Part shown: positions 11,009-19,698 of the stretch, one piece after another
How the letters are laid out: the number at the start of each line of letters is the position of its first letter
Numbering within the stretch: the first letter of the stretch is position 1
Origin: Saprospiraceae bacterium
GTDB taxonomy: Bacteria; Bacteroidota; Bacteroidia; Chitinophagales; Saprospiraceae
Direction of reading: 5' to 3'
DNA: 64,000 nt
Assembly: GCA_022841745.1 (NCBI GenBank)
Contig: JALHQW010000013.1
Span: forward strand, 99,130 to 163,129
Program-made: the position numbers and the translations under genes
The notes under the pieces: generated by a model
Told to the model about the DNA's origin: nothing
Database searches by the model: none
Seen by the model: the letters and a program-made list of their open reading frames with translations, nothing else

Positions 11009-11542
11009 TTACCCCCTTTCTTCGAGCGCCTTCAACAAGCCCATGACGTTCTGTCCACCAGAACCGAGCTGAGAAAGGAGGCTCGACATTGGCGAGTTGA
11101 GCAGGCCGATGAGTTCGCCCAGCAAATCCTCTTTGGATTTGAGGTTGACGAGTGCATCGAGCTGGTCGTCGCCGACGTAGATAGCGGAATCAATATACGC
11201 AGCCTTGATCTGCGGCTTTTCCGAATCCTTTTCCTTGCGGAATGCCTTGATAATTTTTGCTGGCGCATTGGCTACATCCGTAAAGATGATAGCAGTTGGG
11301 CCATGCAACGTGTCGTAAAGACCCTCGAAGTTGGTGCTGTCAGTGGATGCAGCTTCGAGTGCCTTGCGGGTGAGGGTGTTTTTAACCACCGTCATGGTCA
11401 TGCCCTGCTCGTTCAGTTGGCGGCGGAGCACGTTTACTTGAGCGACTGTCATCGCAGAAGAGTCTGCGAGGTAGAAAAAGGAGGAATTGGAGATTTTCTC
11501 CTTGAGTTCCTCAATCGCTGCCGTTTTTTCTTCCCTGGTCAT
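11009..11542 (-). CDS. rplJ: 50S ribosomal protein L10
   Basis: L10 anchors the L7/L12 stalk to 23S rRNA. The 177-aa product has the usual length and the conserved start MTREEKTAAIEELKEKI, a central VVKNTLTRKALE segment, GPTAIIFTD, and the C-terminal helix region (LLSQLGSGGQNVMGLLKALEE) that binds L12 dimers. It sits 65 bp after rplA and before rplL. That short gap is the only place for an L10 autoregulatory leader; I see no clear structure in it. Confidence 0.97.
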   Translation of the reverse strand: MTREEKTAAIEELKEKISNSSFFYLADSSAMTVAQVNVLRRQLNEQGMTMTVVKNTLTRKALEAASTDSTNFEGLYDTLHGPTAIIFTDVANAPAKIIKAFRKEKDSEKPQIKAAYIDSAIYVGDDQLDALVNLKSKEDLLGELIGLLNSPMSSLLSQLGSGGQNVMGLLKALEERG

Positions 11543-11607
11543 TTTATATAATGATTGTATGAACGCCGAGCCGGTTGGTCAACAGGTTTTGGCCTTCACT
11601 TTAGGAT

Positions 11608-12300
11608 TTAACGAATTGATTTCGAGTCAACTTTGATGCCCGGGCTCATGGTGCTGGCTACCGTGATGGATTTCAGGTAAATACCTTTGGCAGAGGACGG
11701 CTTCATCTTGATAAGGGTGTGAATAAGTTCGTTGGCGTTGTCGACCAGCTTGTTGGGTGTGAACGACACACGGCCTACCGAAGAGTGGATGATACCGTAC
11801 TTGTCTACGCGGAATGCAACCTTACCGCCCTTCACATCGGTGATGGCAGTAGCCAAGTCCATGGTCACCGTACCCGTTTTAGGGTTGGGCATAAGGCCAC
11901 GTGGGCCGAGCACACGGGCTACTTTACCAACCTGTGCCATGACAGTCGGCGTTGCAACAGCTACGTCGAAGTCCGTCCAGCCACCCAAAATTTTTGTGAG
12001 CAATTCGTCGAGACCGACATGGTCTGCGCCAGCGTCTTTGGCTTCCTGCTCCTTGTCGGGCGTACAGAAAACGAGCACACGCTTGGTTTTACCAGTACCG
12101 TGAGGAAGGTTGGCGGTGCCCCTTATGGCTTGATCAGCCTTACGGGGGTCAATGCCGAGGCGGACGTGGATGTCCACAGAAGCATCGAACTTTGTCGTGT
12201 TCACATCTTTGACGATGGCCATGGCCTCATCCAGTGTGTGGAGCTTTGCGCTGTCAATTTTTTTATCAACAGCTTTTCTCTTTTTAGGAACTCTTGACAT
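11608..12300 (-). CDS. rplA: 50S ribosomal protein L1
   Basis: L1 forms the mobile L1 stalk that releases deacylated tRNA and can repress its own mRNA. The product has 230 aa, the normal length. Signature segments are DIHVRLGIDPRKADQAIRGT, LPHGTGKTKRVLVF, GPRGLMPNPKTGTV and the C-terminal AKGIYLKSITVASTMSPGIK. The start MSRVPKKRKAVDKK is typical of Bacteroidetes L1. It follows rplK after a 145-bp spacer with a repeat-built hairpin. Confidence 0.98.
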   Translation of the reverse strand: MSRVPKKRKAVDKKIDSAKLHTLDEAMAIVKDVNTTKFDASVDIHVRLGIDPRKADQAIRGTANLPHGTGKTKRVLVFCTPDKEQEAKDAGADHVGLDELLTKILGGWTDFDVAVATPTVMAQVGKVARVLGPRGLMPNPKTGTVTMDLATAITDVKGGKVAFRVDKYGIIHSSVGRVSFTPNKLVDNANELIHTLIKMKPSSAKGIYLKSITVASTMSPGIKVDSKSIR

Positions 12301-12363
12301 TTTATAAAAAAAATTGTGAGGTAATTAGCGCCTTTTCAGTCTTTACTGCCAAGGCTCCCTACT

Positions 12364-12445
12364 TGAAAGGATTGAAGGGGTGAAGGATTGAAGGATTGAA
12401 TACCAAGGGTAAATTCAATCCTTATATCATTCAATCATTCAATCC
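12364..12445. repeat. Repeat-built hairpin in rplK-rplA spacer
   Basis: GGATTGAA words (12367-12400) face TTCAATCC/TTCAATCA words (12414-12445). The same word recurs between tRNA-Gly and tRNA-Tyr at 15658-15740. Confidence 0.85.
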
Positions 12446-12892
12446 TTATGATTCTGCCGGGGGCGTACCGCCTTCCACCTTCAAGCCCATGCTGCGGGCC
12501 GTGCCTGCCACCATCCGCATAGCGGAATCAACGGTGAAGCAGTTGAGGTCGGACATTTTGTCTTCTGCGATGGTACGGACTTGATCCCAAGTCACTTTAC
12601 CTACCTTGTTGCGGTTTGGTTCAGGAGAACCACTCTTCAACTTGGCTATTTCCTTAAGCTGGATAGCGGCAGGAGCAGTCTTGATGACGTACTCAAAGGT
12701 CTTGTCCTTATAGACGGAGATTTGAACTGGCAATATCTTGCCCATCCTATCCTGCGTATCGGCGTTGAAACGCTTGCAGAACTCCATGATATTGACACCC
12801 TTAGAACCGAGTGCCGGGCCAATAGGCGGTGAAGGATTGGCTTGGCCACCTTTCGCCTGTAGTTTGATGAGAAATTCGACTTCTTTTGCCAT
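12446..12892 (-). CDS. rplK: 50S ribosomal protein L11
   Basis: L11 forms the GTPase-associated centre with 23S rRNA and is needed for RelA-type stringent signalling. The 148-aa product shows [20 protein letters not shown], the proline-rich N-terminal loop of L11, and the C-terminal rRNA-binding part with [12 protein letters not shown]. The start [17 protein letters not shown] is the family norm. It follows nusG after an 82-bp spacer that contains another repeat-built hairpin, the standard nusG-rplK-rplA order. Confidence 0.98.
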   Translation of the reverse strand: MAKEVEFLIKLQAKGGQANPSPPIGPALGSKGVNIMEFCKRFNADTQDRMGKILPVQISVYKDKTFEYVIKTAPAAIQLKEIAKLKSGSPEPNRNKVGKVTWDQVRTIAEDKMSDLNCFTVDSAMRMVAGTARSMGLKVEGGTPPAES

Positions 12893-12900
12893 TGTTGTGA

Positions 12901-12973
12901 CTGGTGATTAGTGACTCATGACTCGTGACTCGCTGCGGGCTTCCCAATCACGAGTTACGAATCAGGAGTTACC
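12901..12973. repeat. Repeat-built hairpin in nusG-rplK spacer
   Basis: GTGATTA, GTGACTC and CGTGACTCG words (12904-12932) face AATCACGAGTTACGA-type words (12945-12973). The words resemble those of the rpoB-rpoC spacer. Confidence 0.75.
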
Positions 12974-12974
12974 A

Positions 12975-13523
12975 CTACTGTGTTTTTTCAACTTGCATGA
13001 AGTTCAGTTCGACCTCGGTGCCACGACCGAATATCTTCACGATTACCTTCAGCTTTTTCTTTTCTTCATTGACCTCTTGCACATCGCCAATGAAATCGGC
13101 GAACGGGCCATCTATGATTTTCACCGTCTCCCCTACGAGGAACGGCTCCAACATTTGCTCACCTGCGTCCTTCGACTCGTCCACCTTGCCCAGCAAGCGG
13201 TTAGCCTCGGATGTTAGCATGGGTATTGGGGTGTTCTTTCCAAGAAAATGGATGACGTTCTGAACGTTGGCTATCGCCTGCACAACTTCGCCCGAAAATT
13301 TGGTGGGTTCAGCCTCTATCAAAATATAGCCCGGAAGGATGTTCCGCTCTGAAATCACCTTCTTGCCGGTCCTAATCTTATAGACCTTCTCGGTAGGCAC
13401 GATGACTTGGAAAATGAAGGTATCCCAGCCGTTGCGCTTTATTTCAAGCTCAACACGCTCTTTGATTTTCTTCTCCTTGCCACTGATTACCCGGAGGGAG
13501 TACCATTTTTTATCTTCAGTCAT
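12975..13523 (-). CDS. nusG: Transcription termination/antitermination factor NusG
   Basis: NusG binds RNA polymerase through its N-terminal domain and couples it to Rho or ribosomal S10 through the C-terminal KOW domain. The 182-aa product begins MTEDKKWYSLRVISGKEKK, contains RNILPGYILIEAE (the NGN-domain signature) and ends with a KOW motif around FLVGETVKIIDGPFADFIG. It has the usual length without extra insertions. It lies 52 bp after secE, in the universally conserved secE-nusG-rplK order. Confidence 0.97.
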   Translation of the reverse strand: MTEDKKWYSLRVISGKEKKIKERVELEIKRNGWDTFIFQVIVPTEKVYKIRTGKKVISERNILPGYILIEAEPTKFSGEVVQAIANVQNVIHFLGKNTPIPMLTSEANRLLGKVDESKDAGEQMLEPFLVGETVKIIDGPFADFIGDVQEVNEEKKKLKVIVKIFGRGTEVELNFMQVEKTQ

Positions 13524-13575
13524 GAAGTGTTCGTTTGGCTAATTCCTCAATAGAATAAAACCGGCTACGATTTGA

Positions 13576-13773
13576 TTAGCCTCTCATCTTGTAGATAAGG
13601 CCATCCATCAGACCCTTGGAAGCAGAGTCCATGATGAAAACACAAAGCGTAAACAGCAACAATCCAATCAAAACCACAACGGTGGTGCTTTGGAGGTTCG
13701 GCCAAGTTGGCCAAGTCACCTTCGTCATCAATTCGTTATAGCTTTCTTGAAAGTAAAGTTTTATCTTATCCAT
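13576..13773 (-). CDS. secE: Preprotein translocase subunit SecE
   Basis: SecE is the small stabilising subunit of the SecYEG channel in the inner membrane. The 65-aa product is the short, single-TM form: a cytoplasmic amphipathic helix (YFQESYNELMTKVTWPTWP, with the conserved KVTWP) and one transmembrane segment (TVVVLIGLLLFTLCVFIMDS). It directly follows tRNA-Trp in the transcription direction and precedes nusG, which confirms the call despite the short length. Confidence 0.95.
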   Translation of the reverse strand: MDKIKLYFQESYNELMTKVTWPTWPNLQSTTVVVLIGLLLFTLCVFIMDSASKGLMDGLIYKMRG

Positions 13774-13857
13774 TTTGAACGGTAAATGGTTTGAAGGCGG
13801 CTGGCGACTTTCTGCTAAAGCAATTGGTCAACCGTTGGCCAAACAACGTTAACATGG

Positions 13858-13930
13858 CACGGGCGGAAGGACTCGAACCCTCAGCCTACGGTTTTGGAGA
13901 CCGTCGCTCTACCACTTGAGCTACGCCCGT
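13858..13930 (-). tRNA. tRNA-Trp (CCA)
   Basis: The 73-nt minus-strand gene has acceptor arms ACGGGCG and CGCCCGT with discriminator G, a GGTTCGAGT T-arm and an anticodon loop with CCA. The 3' CCA end is not encoded. It lies between tuf and secE, a position shared with many bacteria. Confidence 0.97.
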
Positions 13931-13935
13931 ATTCA

Positions 13936-14014
13936 ATCTGTTTGACTTGTTTGATGGGTTTGATTTGCGTTTAACAATTCAAACGTTCAAAACTCATCAA
14001 ACAATTTCAAACAA
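13936..14014. repeat. Repeat-built hairpin in tuf/tRNA-Trp spacer
   Basis: GTTTGA and TTTGATG words (13938-13966) face TTCAAAC, CATCAAAC and TTTCAAAC words (13978-14014). Confidence 0.7.
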
Positions 14015-14034
14015 CTAAATTCTATAAGTGCAGA

Positions 14035-14069
14035 AAAGTTAAGCGCCCATTTACAGGGCACTTAACTTT
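14035..14069 (-). terminator. Hairpin downstream of tuf
   Basis: AAAGTTAAG-GCCC pairs with GGGC-CTTAACTTT around a 7-base loop, 35 bp past the tuf stop and before tRNA-Trp. On the minus strand it is followed by TTCTGC, so termination is probably partial or bypassed to reach secE-nusG. Confidence 0.6.
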
Positions 14070-14104
14070 CTTTATTTCAAAGTAAACTGGGAGTGCCTCC
14101 CTGA

Positions 14105-15301
14105 TTACTGAATAATCTCAGTCACCTGACCTGCGCCTACGGTACGGCCACCTTCACGGATAGCGAAGCGGAGGCCTTTTTCCATAGCGATTGGGTTGAT
14201 GAGGTTTACTTCCAGCGAAACGTTGTCGCCAGGCATTACCATTTCAACGCCATCAGGCAGTTTGCAATCGCCAGTTACATCCGTTGTACGGAAGTAGAAT
14301 TGTGGGCGGTAGCCGTTGAAGAATGGCGTGTGACGGCCACCTTCGTCTTTGCCAAGTACGTAAACCTCGCACTTGAACTTCAAGTGAGGCTTTACAGAGC
14401 CAGGCTTGCAGATAACCATACCACGGCGGATGGCATCCTTGTCAATACCACGGAGAAGAAGACCAGCGTTGTCGCCAGCTTCACCACGGTCGAGCAGCTT
14501 GCGGAACATCTCCACACCAGTCACTGTAGAAGTCAGCGGCTTTTGGTCAGCAGCCATCATACCGATGATTTCAACTGGATCGCCCACGTTGATGACACCA
14601 CGCTCAATACGGCCAGTGGCAACAGTACCACGACCAGTAATTGAGAATACGTCCTCGATTGGCATTAAGAAATCCTTATCAACGGCACGAACTGGCTCAG
14701 GAATCCACGAGTCAACGGCATCCATGAGTGCCTGGATTTGCTTCACGCCCTCTGGGTCGCCGGAAAGGCCCTTGATGGCAGAACCCGCTATAACTGGGGT
14801 CTTGTTGCCATCGAACTGGTAGGCGGCCAAGAGGTCACGCATTTCCATTTCAACAAGCTCCAACATTTCTGGGTCGTCAACTAGGTCAACTTTGTTCATG
14901 AAAACAACCAACGCAGGTACACCTACCTGACGAGCGAGCAGGATGTGCTCACGGGTTTGTGGCATCGGGCCGTCGGTAGCAGCCACCACGATGATGGCGC
15001 CGTCCATCTGGGCAGCACCCGTTACCATGTTCTTCACATAGTCGGCGTGGCCTGGGCAGTCAACGTGCGCATAGTGACGCTTTACGGTCTCATACTCAAC
15101 GTGTGCAGTGTTGATGGTGATACCGCGCTCTTTTTCTTCTGGAGCGGCGTCAATTGAATCGTAATCTTTCTTTTGAGCAAGACCTTGTTCCGCTAGTACA
15201 TACGTGATGGCAGCGGTCAGTGTAGTCTTGCCGTGGTCAACGTGGCCGATCGTACCGATATTTACGTGCGGCTTGTTCCTCTTAAATTGTTCTTTTGCCA
15301 T
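14105..15301 (-). CDS. tuf: Translation elongation factor Tu
   Basis: EF-Tu carries aminoacyl-tRNA to the ribosomal A site with GTP. The 398-aa product has the P-loop [10 protein letters not shown], the switch-region [24 protein letters not shown], the guanine motif NKVD, and beta-barrel domains 2 and 3 ending [10 protein letters not shown]. The start [20 protein letters not shown] is standard. It follows four tRNA genes, as tufB does in E. coli, so it is probably cotranscribed with them. Only one tuf copy is visible in this window. Confidence 0.99.
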   Translation of the reverse strand: MAKEQFKRNKPHVNIGTIGHVDHGKTTLTAAITYVLAEQGLAQKKDYDSIDAAPEEKERGITINTAHVEYETVKRHYAHVDCPGHADYVKNMVTGAAQMDGAIIVVAATDGPMPQTREHILLARQVGVPALVVFMNKVDLVDDPEMLELVEMEMRDLLAAYQFDGNKTPVIAGSAIKGLSGDPEGVKQIQALMDAVDSWIPEPVRAVDKDFLMPIEDVFSITGRGTVATGRIERGVINVGDPVEIIGMMAADQKPLTSTVTGVEMFRKLLDRGEAGDNAGLLLRGIDKDAIRRGMVICKPGSVKPHLKFKCEVYVLGKDEGGRHTPFFNGYRPQFYFRTTDVTGDCKLPDGVEMVMPGDNVSLEVNLINPIAMEKGLRFAIREGGRTVGAGQVTEIIQ

Positions 15302-15399
15302 CGGAGAATTTAGTTTAAAAAATTATTGAGTTAAGGAGTTTCTGATTCTGCAAACATGCCGTAGGGATCAATTCATCCGTGATAAGGCTGCTTACTTTG

Positions 15400-15471
<72 letters not shown>

Positions 15472-15574
15472 TTAACCGAGTTGGTTTTATGCTAAAATGG
15501 CTAAATGGTTTCAAAACAATGGCTGTTTTTTACCCACAGGGCCATTCAAGCAAGCAACTCAACCTGGTCTTTAG

Positions 15575-15647
15575 AGCGGGAGACGAGACTCGAACCCGCG
15601 ACCCTCAGCTTGGAAGGCTGATGCTCTACCAACTGAGCTACTCCCGC
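15575..15647 (-). tRNA. tRNA-Gly (TCC)
   Basis: The acceptor arms are GCGGGAG and CTCCCGC with discriminator U. The anticodon loop is CTTCCAA with anticodon TCC. The position matches E. coli glyT in the tufB operon. Confidence 0.96.
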
Positions 15648-15657
15648 ATGATATTTC

Positions 15658-15740
15658 AAGGTTTGAAGGATTGAATGATGAAAAGGATTGAAGAATCATT
15701 GGGCTACCCCTTCAATCCTTCAATTCTTCAATTCTTCAAG
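15658..15740. repeat. Repeat-built hairpin between tRNA-Tyr and tRNA-Gly
   Basis: GAAGGATTGAA words (15663-15694) face TTCAATCC and TTCAATTC words (15711-15740). The basic word equals that of the rplK-rplA spacer. Confidence 0.85.
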
Positions 15741-15743
15741 TAG

Positions 15744-15827
15744 TGGGGGTGATAGGATTCGAACCTATTCAGCAGTAAAGCAACAGATTTACAGTCTGCC
15801 CCGTCTCTCCAACTTCGGCGCACCCCC
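15744..15827 (-). tRNA. tRNA-Tyr (GTA)
   Basis: This 84-nt class II tRNA has a long variable arm. The acceptor arms are GGGGGTG and CACCCCC with discriminator A. The anticodon loop CTGTAAA contains GTA. The position matches E. coli tyrU. Confidence 0.96.
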
Positions 15828-15831
15828 TTGT

Positions 15832-15950
15832 GATTTCGGATTTTCGATTGCGGATTTCAAGCTCAGTAACTTCTCTTTTTGAGGAGAAAAACACAGCGCC
15901 TGGGCGAATATCGCCCCAAATCCAAAATCCGCAATCCCCATTCCGTAATC
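15832..15950. repeat. Hairpin-forming repeats between tRNA-Thr and tRNA-Tyr
   Basis: GGATTTTCGATTGCGGATTT (15838-15857) faces AAATCCAAAATCCGCAATCC (15918-15937), so the GGATT-type word is again arranged as an inverted repeat, here with a 60-base loop. Confidence 0.75.
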
Positions 15951-15955
15951 GAATG

Positions 15956-16028
15956 AGCCAGTAGAGGGACTCGAACCCCCGACCAGCTGATTACAAATCA
16001 GCTGCTCTACCAACTGAGCTACACTGGC
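15956..16028 (-). tRNA. tRNA-Thr (TGT)
   Basis: The acceptor arms are GCCAGTG and CACTGGC with discriminator U. The anticodon loop TTTGTAA contains TGT. It is the first gene of the tRNA-tuf transcript, like E. coli thrU. Confidence 0.96.
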
Positions 16029-16112
16029 TTATGAATGGAAATTTATCCGAATAAATTCCCGTGCTTACAATGAACTTTTTGGCCAGAAGCCCCGCTTTTT
16101 CAAAAGCGCCCG

Positions 16113-16120
16113 CAAAGATA
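16113..16120 (-). promoter_or_regulatory. Possible second -7 element for the tRNA-tuf operon
   Basis: The minus strand reads TATCTTTG, a TAnnTTTG match, about 85 bp before tRNA-Thr(TGT). The matching -33 element is weak. Confidence 0.45.
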
Positions 16121-16180
16121 GCGCTTTGGAGAAAAAAAGAAAATTTTGTGCTTTCTTTTTGTTCTTTTTTTTTGGAGGCG

Positions 16181-16211
16181 CAAAAGTAAGCGCTCTGTCT
16201 TGAATTGCAAA
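16181..16211 (-). promoter_or_regulatory. Bacteroidetes-type promoter of the tRNA-tuf operon
   Basis: The minus strand has TTTG (16208-16211), a 19-base gap, then TACTTTTG (16181-16188). This fits the -33/-7 consensus of the Bacteroidetes primary sigma factor and points into the tRNA-tuf-secE-nusG cluster. Confidence 0.7.
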
Positions 16212-16267
16212 CCCAAGAACAGGTTGATTTTAAAAAAAAGTTCGTTGAAAGGTAAGATTGGGCAAAA

Positions 16268-16311
16268 AAAATTGGGCTTGCCCCCGAAATCGGATTGGCA
16301 AGCCCAATTTT
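16268..16311 (-). terminator. hpf terminator
   Basis: AAAATTGGGCTTGCC and its exact complement enclose a 14-base loop, ending 16 bp past the hpf stop. On the minus strand the stem ends in a T-run, so this is a good intrinsic terminator. Confidence 0.85.
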
Positions 16312-16327
16312 AACCCTGTTTTAGGTA

Positions 16328-16636
16328 TTATGCTGGCGTCTGCTCTCGCAGCTTGTCTTTATATTTCGTCAACTGTCTTCGGAGATTGTCCACGGCGCCG
16401 TCTATTGATTGCTCGAAAGTTTTATTTGTTTCTTTGGCGAAAAGGCTCTGACCCGGAACTTGGAGTTGAATCTCAGCCACCTTGTCCTTTACTTGGCCGG
16501 AGTTTTCGAGCCTGAGCTTAATCTCGACATTGATGATCCGGTCAAAATAGGTCGTCAGTTTCTCCATTTTCTTGGCGATGTAATCATGCAACTTCTGGTC
16601 AGCTTTGAACTGAACCGCTTCAGTGTGAATTTTCAT
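16328..16636 (-). CDS. hpf: Ribosome hibernation promoting factor (HPF/RaiA, short form)
   Basis: The protein binds the 30S decoding site in stationary phase and shuts down translation. The start at 16636 gives MKIHTEAVQFKADQKLHDYI and a 102-aa product, the length of short HPF; a longer upstream extension would lack family similarity. Visible conserved parts are KMEKLTTYFDRIINVEIKL and AKETNKTFEQSIDGAVDNLR with the basic QLTKYKDKLRE helix. It lies directly downstream of xerC, the usual Bacteroidetes arrangement, and has its own terminator. Confidence 0.9.
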   Translation of the reverse strand: MKIHTEAVQFKADQKLHDYIAKKMEKLTTYFDRIINVEIKLRLENSGQVKDKVAEIQLQVPGQSLFAKETNKTFEQSIDGAVDNLRRQLTKYKDKLREQTPA

Positions 16637-16726
16637 AGATATCAAAATTGATAAGTTAAACATTGTGGTTCCGTTGCAGCCCATTTTGCTTCGGCACAGG
16701 GTAGCACCGATGGGCCTGTATTTAAG

Positions 16727-16855
16727 TTCGCAGTTCGACAGTTGGCAGTTGGCGGTCATTTTGCAGTTTTTCAGCCTTGAAGTCTTTTTGCGTTCATATC
16801 AGCACTGACTAAACAACCTTGAACTGACTGCTAACTGCCAACTGGCGAACTGCGG
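16727..16855. repeat. Repeat-built hairpin in xerC-hpf spacer
   Basis: Left words GTTCGCAGTTCGACAGTTGG (16727-16746) plus CAGTTGGC face right words CTGACTGCTAACTGCCAACT and GGCGAACTGCGG (16826-16855). The loop is about 65 bases. Confidence 0.8.
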
Positions 16856-16856
16856 A

Positions 16857-17750
16857 CTAAGAAGTCTCTGCTTTAGGATGAGCCTGTTGATAGACTTTCC
16901 TTAGTTTTTCGATAGAGTTGTGCGTGTACACCTGGGTGGAGGCGAGGCTTGAATGCCCCAACAGTTCTTTGATGGCGTTCAAATCAGCTCCCCCGTTGGA
17001 CAAGTGAGTAGCAAAACTATGCCGAAGCACGTGAGGGCTTCGTTTTTCTTGCGTCGTCACAAGCGAAAGGTATTTTTTCACGAGATTATAAACGAAGCCG
17101 GGTGTCAAGGGTTGTCCCTTCTCGGTTAAAATCAGATTAGGGACCTCATTTGCCGGATAAACAGCACGGCGCAACGTTTTGTACCGTTCCATCAATTCGG
17201 CCAAGTGCCTTGCAACTGGGATGAGGCGCTCCTTCCCCCCCTTGCCGTACACCTTTATATTATTGGCGATGGGGTCAATGTCTGCCGTCTTCAGCCCTAT
17301 GAGTTCTGATTGGCGGATGCCCGTACAATATAGCAGTTCCATCACGAGCTTGTTGCGCAGCCCAGTATGGCCGTCCCCAAAGTCCACCTGCTCGAACAGG
17401 AGCGACATGCTCTTCTCCGGCACGAACTCCGGCAACCGCTTGCCAGTTTTCGGCGGGATTACCTTCAGCATCGGGTTGGCGGTGATTTCGCCTTGTTTGC
17501 GCAAGAACTTGAAAAACGATTTCAGGCAAGAAAGCTTTCGGTTCACGCTACGGGGCACGTTGCCCCGCTCCATGAGGTCTACCATCCAAGAGCGCACATG
17601 GGTGTGCCGGATGAGAGAAGGGTCGGTCAGTTCAAAACTGCTTTGAAGGAACTCAACGAACTGGCCCAAATCGGATTCGTAGGCCGTAAGGGTATGCGGT
17701 GAAAACCTTTTCTCGTATCTCAAATAATCCAAAAATCGCTCGTGGTTCAT
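16857..17750 (-). CDS. xerC: Tyrosine recombinase XerC
   Basis: This enzyme resolves chromosome dimers at dif. The 297-aa product has an N-terminal SAM-like DNA-binding domain (about residues 1-85) and a C-terminal catalytic domain. All active-site residues are present: R146 (TGIRQSELIGL), K170 (VYGKGGKER), H240 and R243 (HVLRHSFATHL), H266 (LLGHSSL) and the nucleophile Y275 (STQVYTHNS). The length and the hpf neighbour indicate the housekeeping enzyme rather than a phage or integron integrase. XerD cannot be formally excluded by eye. Confidence 0.9.
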   Translation of the reverse strand: MNHERFLDYLRYEKRFSPHTLTAYESDLGQFVEFLQSSFELTDPSLIRHTHVRSWMVDLMERGNVPRSVNRKLSCLKSFFKFLRKQGEITANPMLKVIPPKTGKRLPEFVPEKSMSLLFEQVDFGDGHTGLRNKLVMELLYCTGIRQSELIGLKTADIDPIANNIKVYGKGGKERLIPVARHLAELMERYKTLRRAVYPANEVPNLILTEKGQPLTPGFVYNLVKKYLSLVTTQEKRSPHVLRHSFATHLSNGGADLNAIKELLGHSSLASTQVYTHNSIEKLRKVYQQAHPKAETS

Positions 17751-18041
17751 TCTTGTCTGACTATGTTAAGAGGGGAGGAGTATCAGGGGACAATGTAGGG
17801 GCAGGATGGGAAAGATGCAAGCCTCGGCTCGAACATATTTAAAGATTTTTTTCACCTATACTGGGGAGCAAAGGTCATTGCAGCGGCGAAAAGCATTGGC
17901 AACCATGAACCGAATCCCAATTTCTGCGCTTTAAGAGCATGTTTGGGATTTACCAACAGGCTGGTTCAAAAAGGTTGTAGCCGACATTTCCAACCTTATC
18001 CCATCGTTTAGCCGTCTAATTGGTCATAAATATTCCTTTCC

Positions 18042-19069
18042 ATGAAAAACAGTCTAGTATTTCCTTTATTCGTTCTCTTTTTGATGGGTTGCGTAGAAGA
18101 CGACCAAGCACCTAATTTTGAACTCGATGGCTGTGGCATGCCCACTAATATGAGCTTTATCGAAAAGTACCCGGTCACTACTAACCTGACCTTCAATCCC
18201 AACAACCCCGATGAGTTCGCTTTTTTGAAAGACAAGTTTTTTTCCATCTGTTGCCAACAAGAACTGGTCATCCACAACATGGCAACCAAAGAAACAAGAA
18301 CCATCTATGAAGGCAACATAATTAGCTTTGAATGGAGCAAGCTAGGGAAATCATTTGGCAGAACCCCATTACCCGGTTTCTATATAGTATGAACATCGAG
18401 GGGGACAGCATTTTTCAACTCCCACTCGACACGATAAATGCAGGCGGCGCAGTTACCGATAGCTTGTCGTTAGAAAGACAGCCTAACATTTATACCCTAA
18501 GTCCGGACGGTAAAAGGATTTTCTACGACTATTACGACGCAAGTGGGGGAGGCAGGTATGTTGCAATCGCTGACCTAAATGGGCGAAAACTTATGCAACA
18601 GCTATCCTGGGCCTTCTATTCCATCAGCCGTTGGCAACAGGATGATGTGCTCACCTCCTTGGCTTATTACGACGATTATATCAGGTTTGAATTCTTCGAC
18701 CTTGATCAAGTGTTCGAAGTACCGGACCAACTGTCAGCCTCTTCGGTCTCTATTCCCAATTTAGGCAATGTGGTTCACATGGATTGGGCTGATGATAGAA
18801 CCTTGGTGCTGTCCTCCGAAAAAGGGATTTACACAGCGTATTTGCACAGCAACCTGAGCGGCAGCGCAACTGTCAACCTTCTCATGGAAGCTAGATGCCC
18901 CGCCGAAGGCTTTATGCGGTTCGGCATTGACCGACAGCACCAGAAGCTGCTGGTACAGCGATTCATGCCCGAAGAAACCGAAATAAATCCTGGCACTAAG
19001 ACTTCTCAGTACATATTGATGAACCTCGATGGTTCGGACAAGGAAATTATTGAAATCCCAGGGCTTTGA
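18042..19069 (+). pseudogene. Lipoprotein, frameshifted
   Basis: The frame opens with MKNSLVFPLFVLFLMGCVED, a clear lipobox signal, and continues to FEWSKLG near 18350. A second frame then continues as EIIWQNPITRFLYSMNIEGD to the stop at 19069. One extra G in the GGG at about 18349-18351 would join them into a single protein of about 342 aa. The protein looks like a WD40/TolB-like propeller (SPDGKRIFYDYYDASGGGRY, DWADDRTLVLSSEKG). The break may be a real mutation or a sequence error. The function is unknown. Confidence 0.7.
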
Positions 19070-19259
19070 GGCGCTCTTCTTCCCTACCCTCTCGCATCAT
19101 TTCTTTCGGAACCATCGGTCTTGCGATAATGGCTTGACATAAATCAATGCCGTGGATGCGGAATGATGCTACAAATGCCACCCATGCACCCTGAATTTGC
19201 GTTGGGCAAATGAAGGCGGAACCCTTCCATTGACCCCGTATCACAAAAATCTCGGTGCC

Positions 19260-19571
19260 ATGATTAGCGTATCCATTTATTATCCGAATGTTAGCGGCAG
19301 CCGTTTTGACCTCGAATATTATAAGGCAAAGCACCTGCCCATGATTGACCACTTGCTCAAACCGATGGGCCTCCAACAGGTGGTTGTCGAGCAGGGGATT
19401 GGCACACCCATACCAAGCGAGCCTGCACCTTACACGGTCGTCACCCGTTTGTTGTTCAATAATATTGAGGAAATGGAGATGGGCATGGGGCATTGCGGGG
19501 TTGCCCTGATGGATGATGTCGCAAATTTTTTCAACCATCGGCCTTTGGTGCAAATCAGCAGGATATTATAG
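19260..19571 (+). CDS. EthD family protein
   Basis: The 103-aa product has a ferredoxin-like fold signature of the EthD family: MISVSIYYPNVSGSRFDLEY, then YKAKHLPMIDHLLKPMGLQ and a C-terminal FNHRPLVQISRIL. EthD was named from ether-degradation clusters, but most family members are small dimeric proteins of unknown role. The start at 19260 is chosen because the residues before it show no family similarity. The gene stands alone between a broken lipoprotein and a histidine kinase. Confidence 0.8.
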   Translation: MISVSIYYPNVSGSRFDLEYYKAKHLPMIDHLLKPMGLQQVVVEQGIGTPIPSEPAPYTVVTRLLFNNIEEMEMGMGHCGVALMDDVANFFNHRPLVQISRIL

Positions 19572-19698
19572 CAATACAGAAAAATTGCGCCGATTTTGTT
19601 AAGCCTTTACTAGCAAGGGATTGTTAAATTTTAAGTGCCAATTGATTTGTAAAATGGCATGTGTTTTGAGTTTGGCATTACCAACAAACACTTAGACA

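Noticed and set aside
16857..17750. Integron integrase for the attC-like repeats
   Set aside because: The tyrosine recombinase has normal XerC length, no integron-specific insertion before the second motif that I can see, and sits beside hpf as the housekeeping gene does.
19047..19553. A 168-codon minus-strand frame
   Set aside because: It overlaps the EthD-like gene, whose family pattern is clear, and has no pattern of its own.
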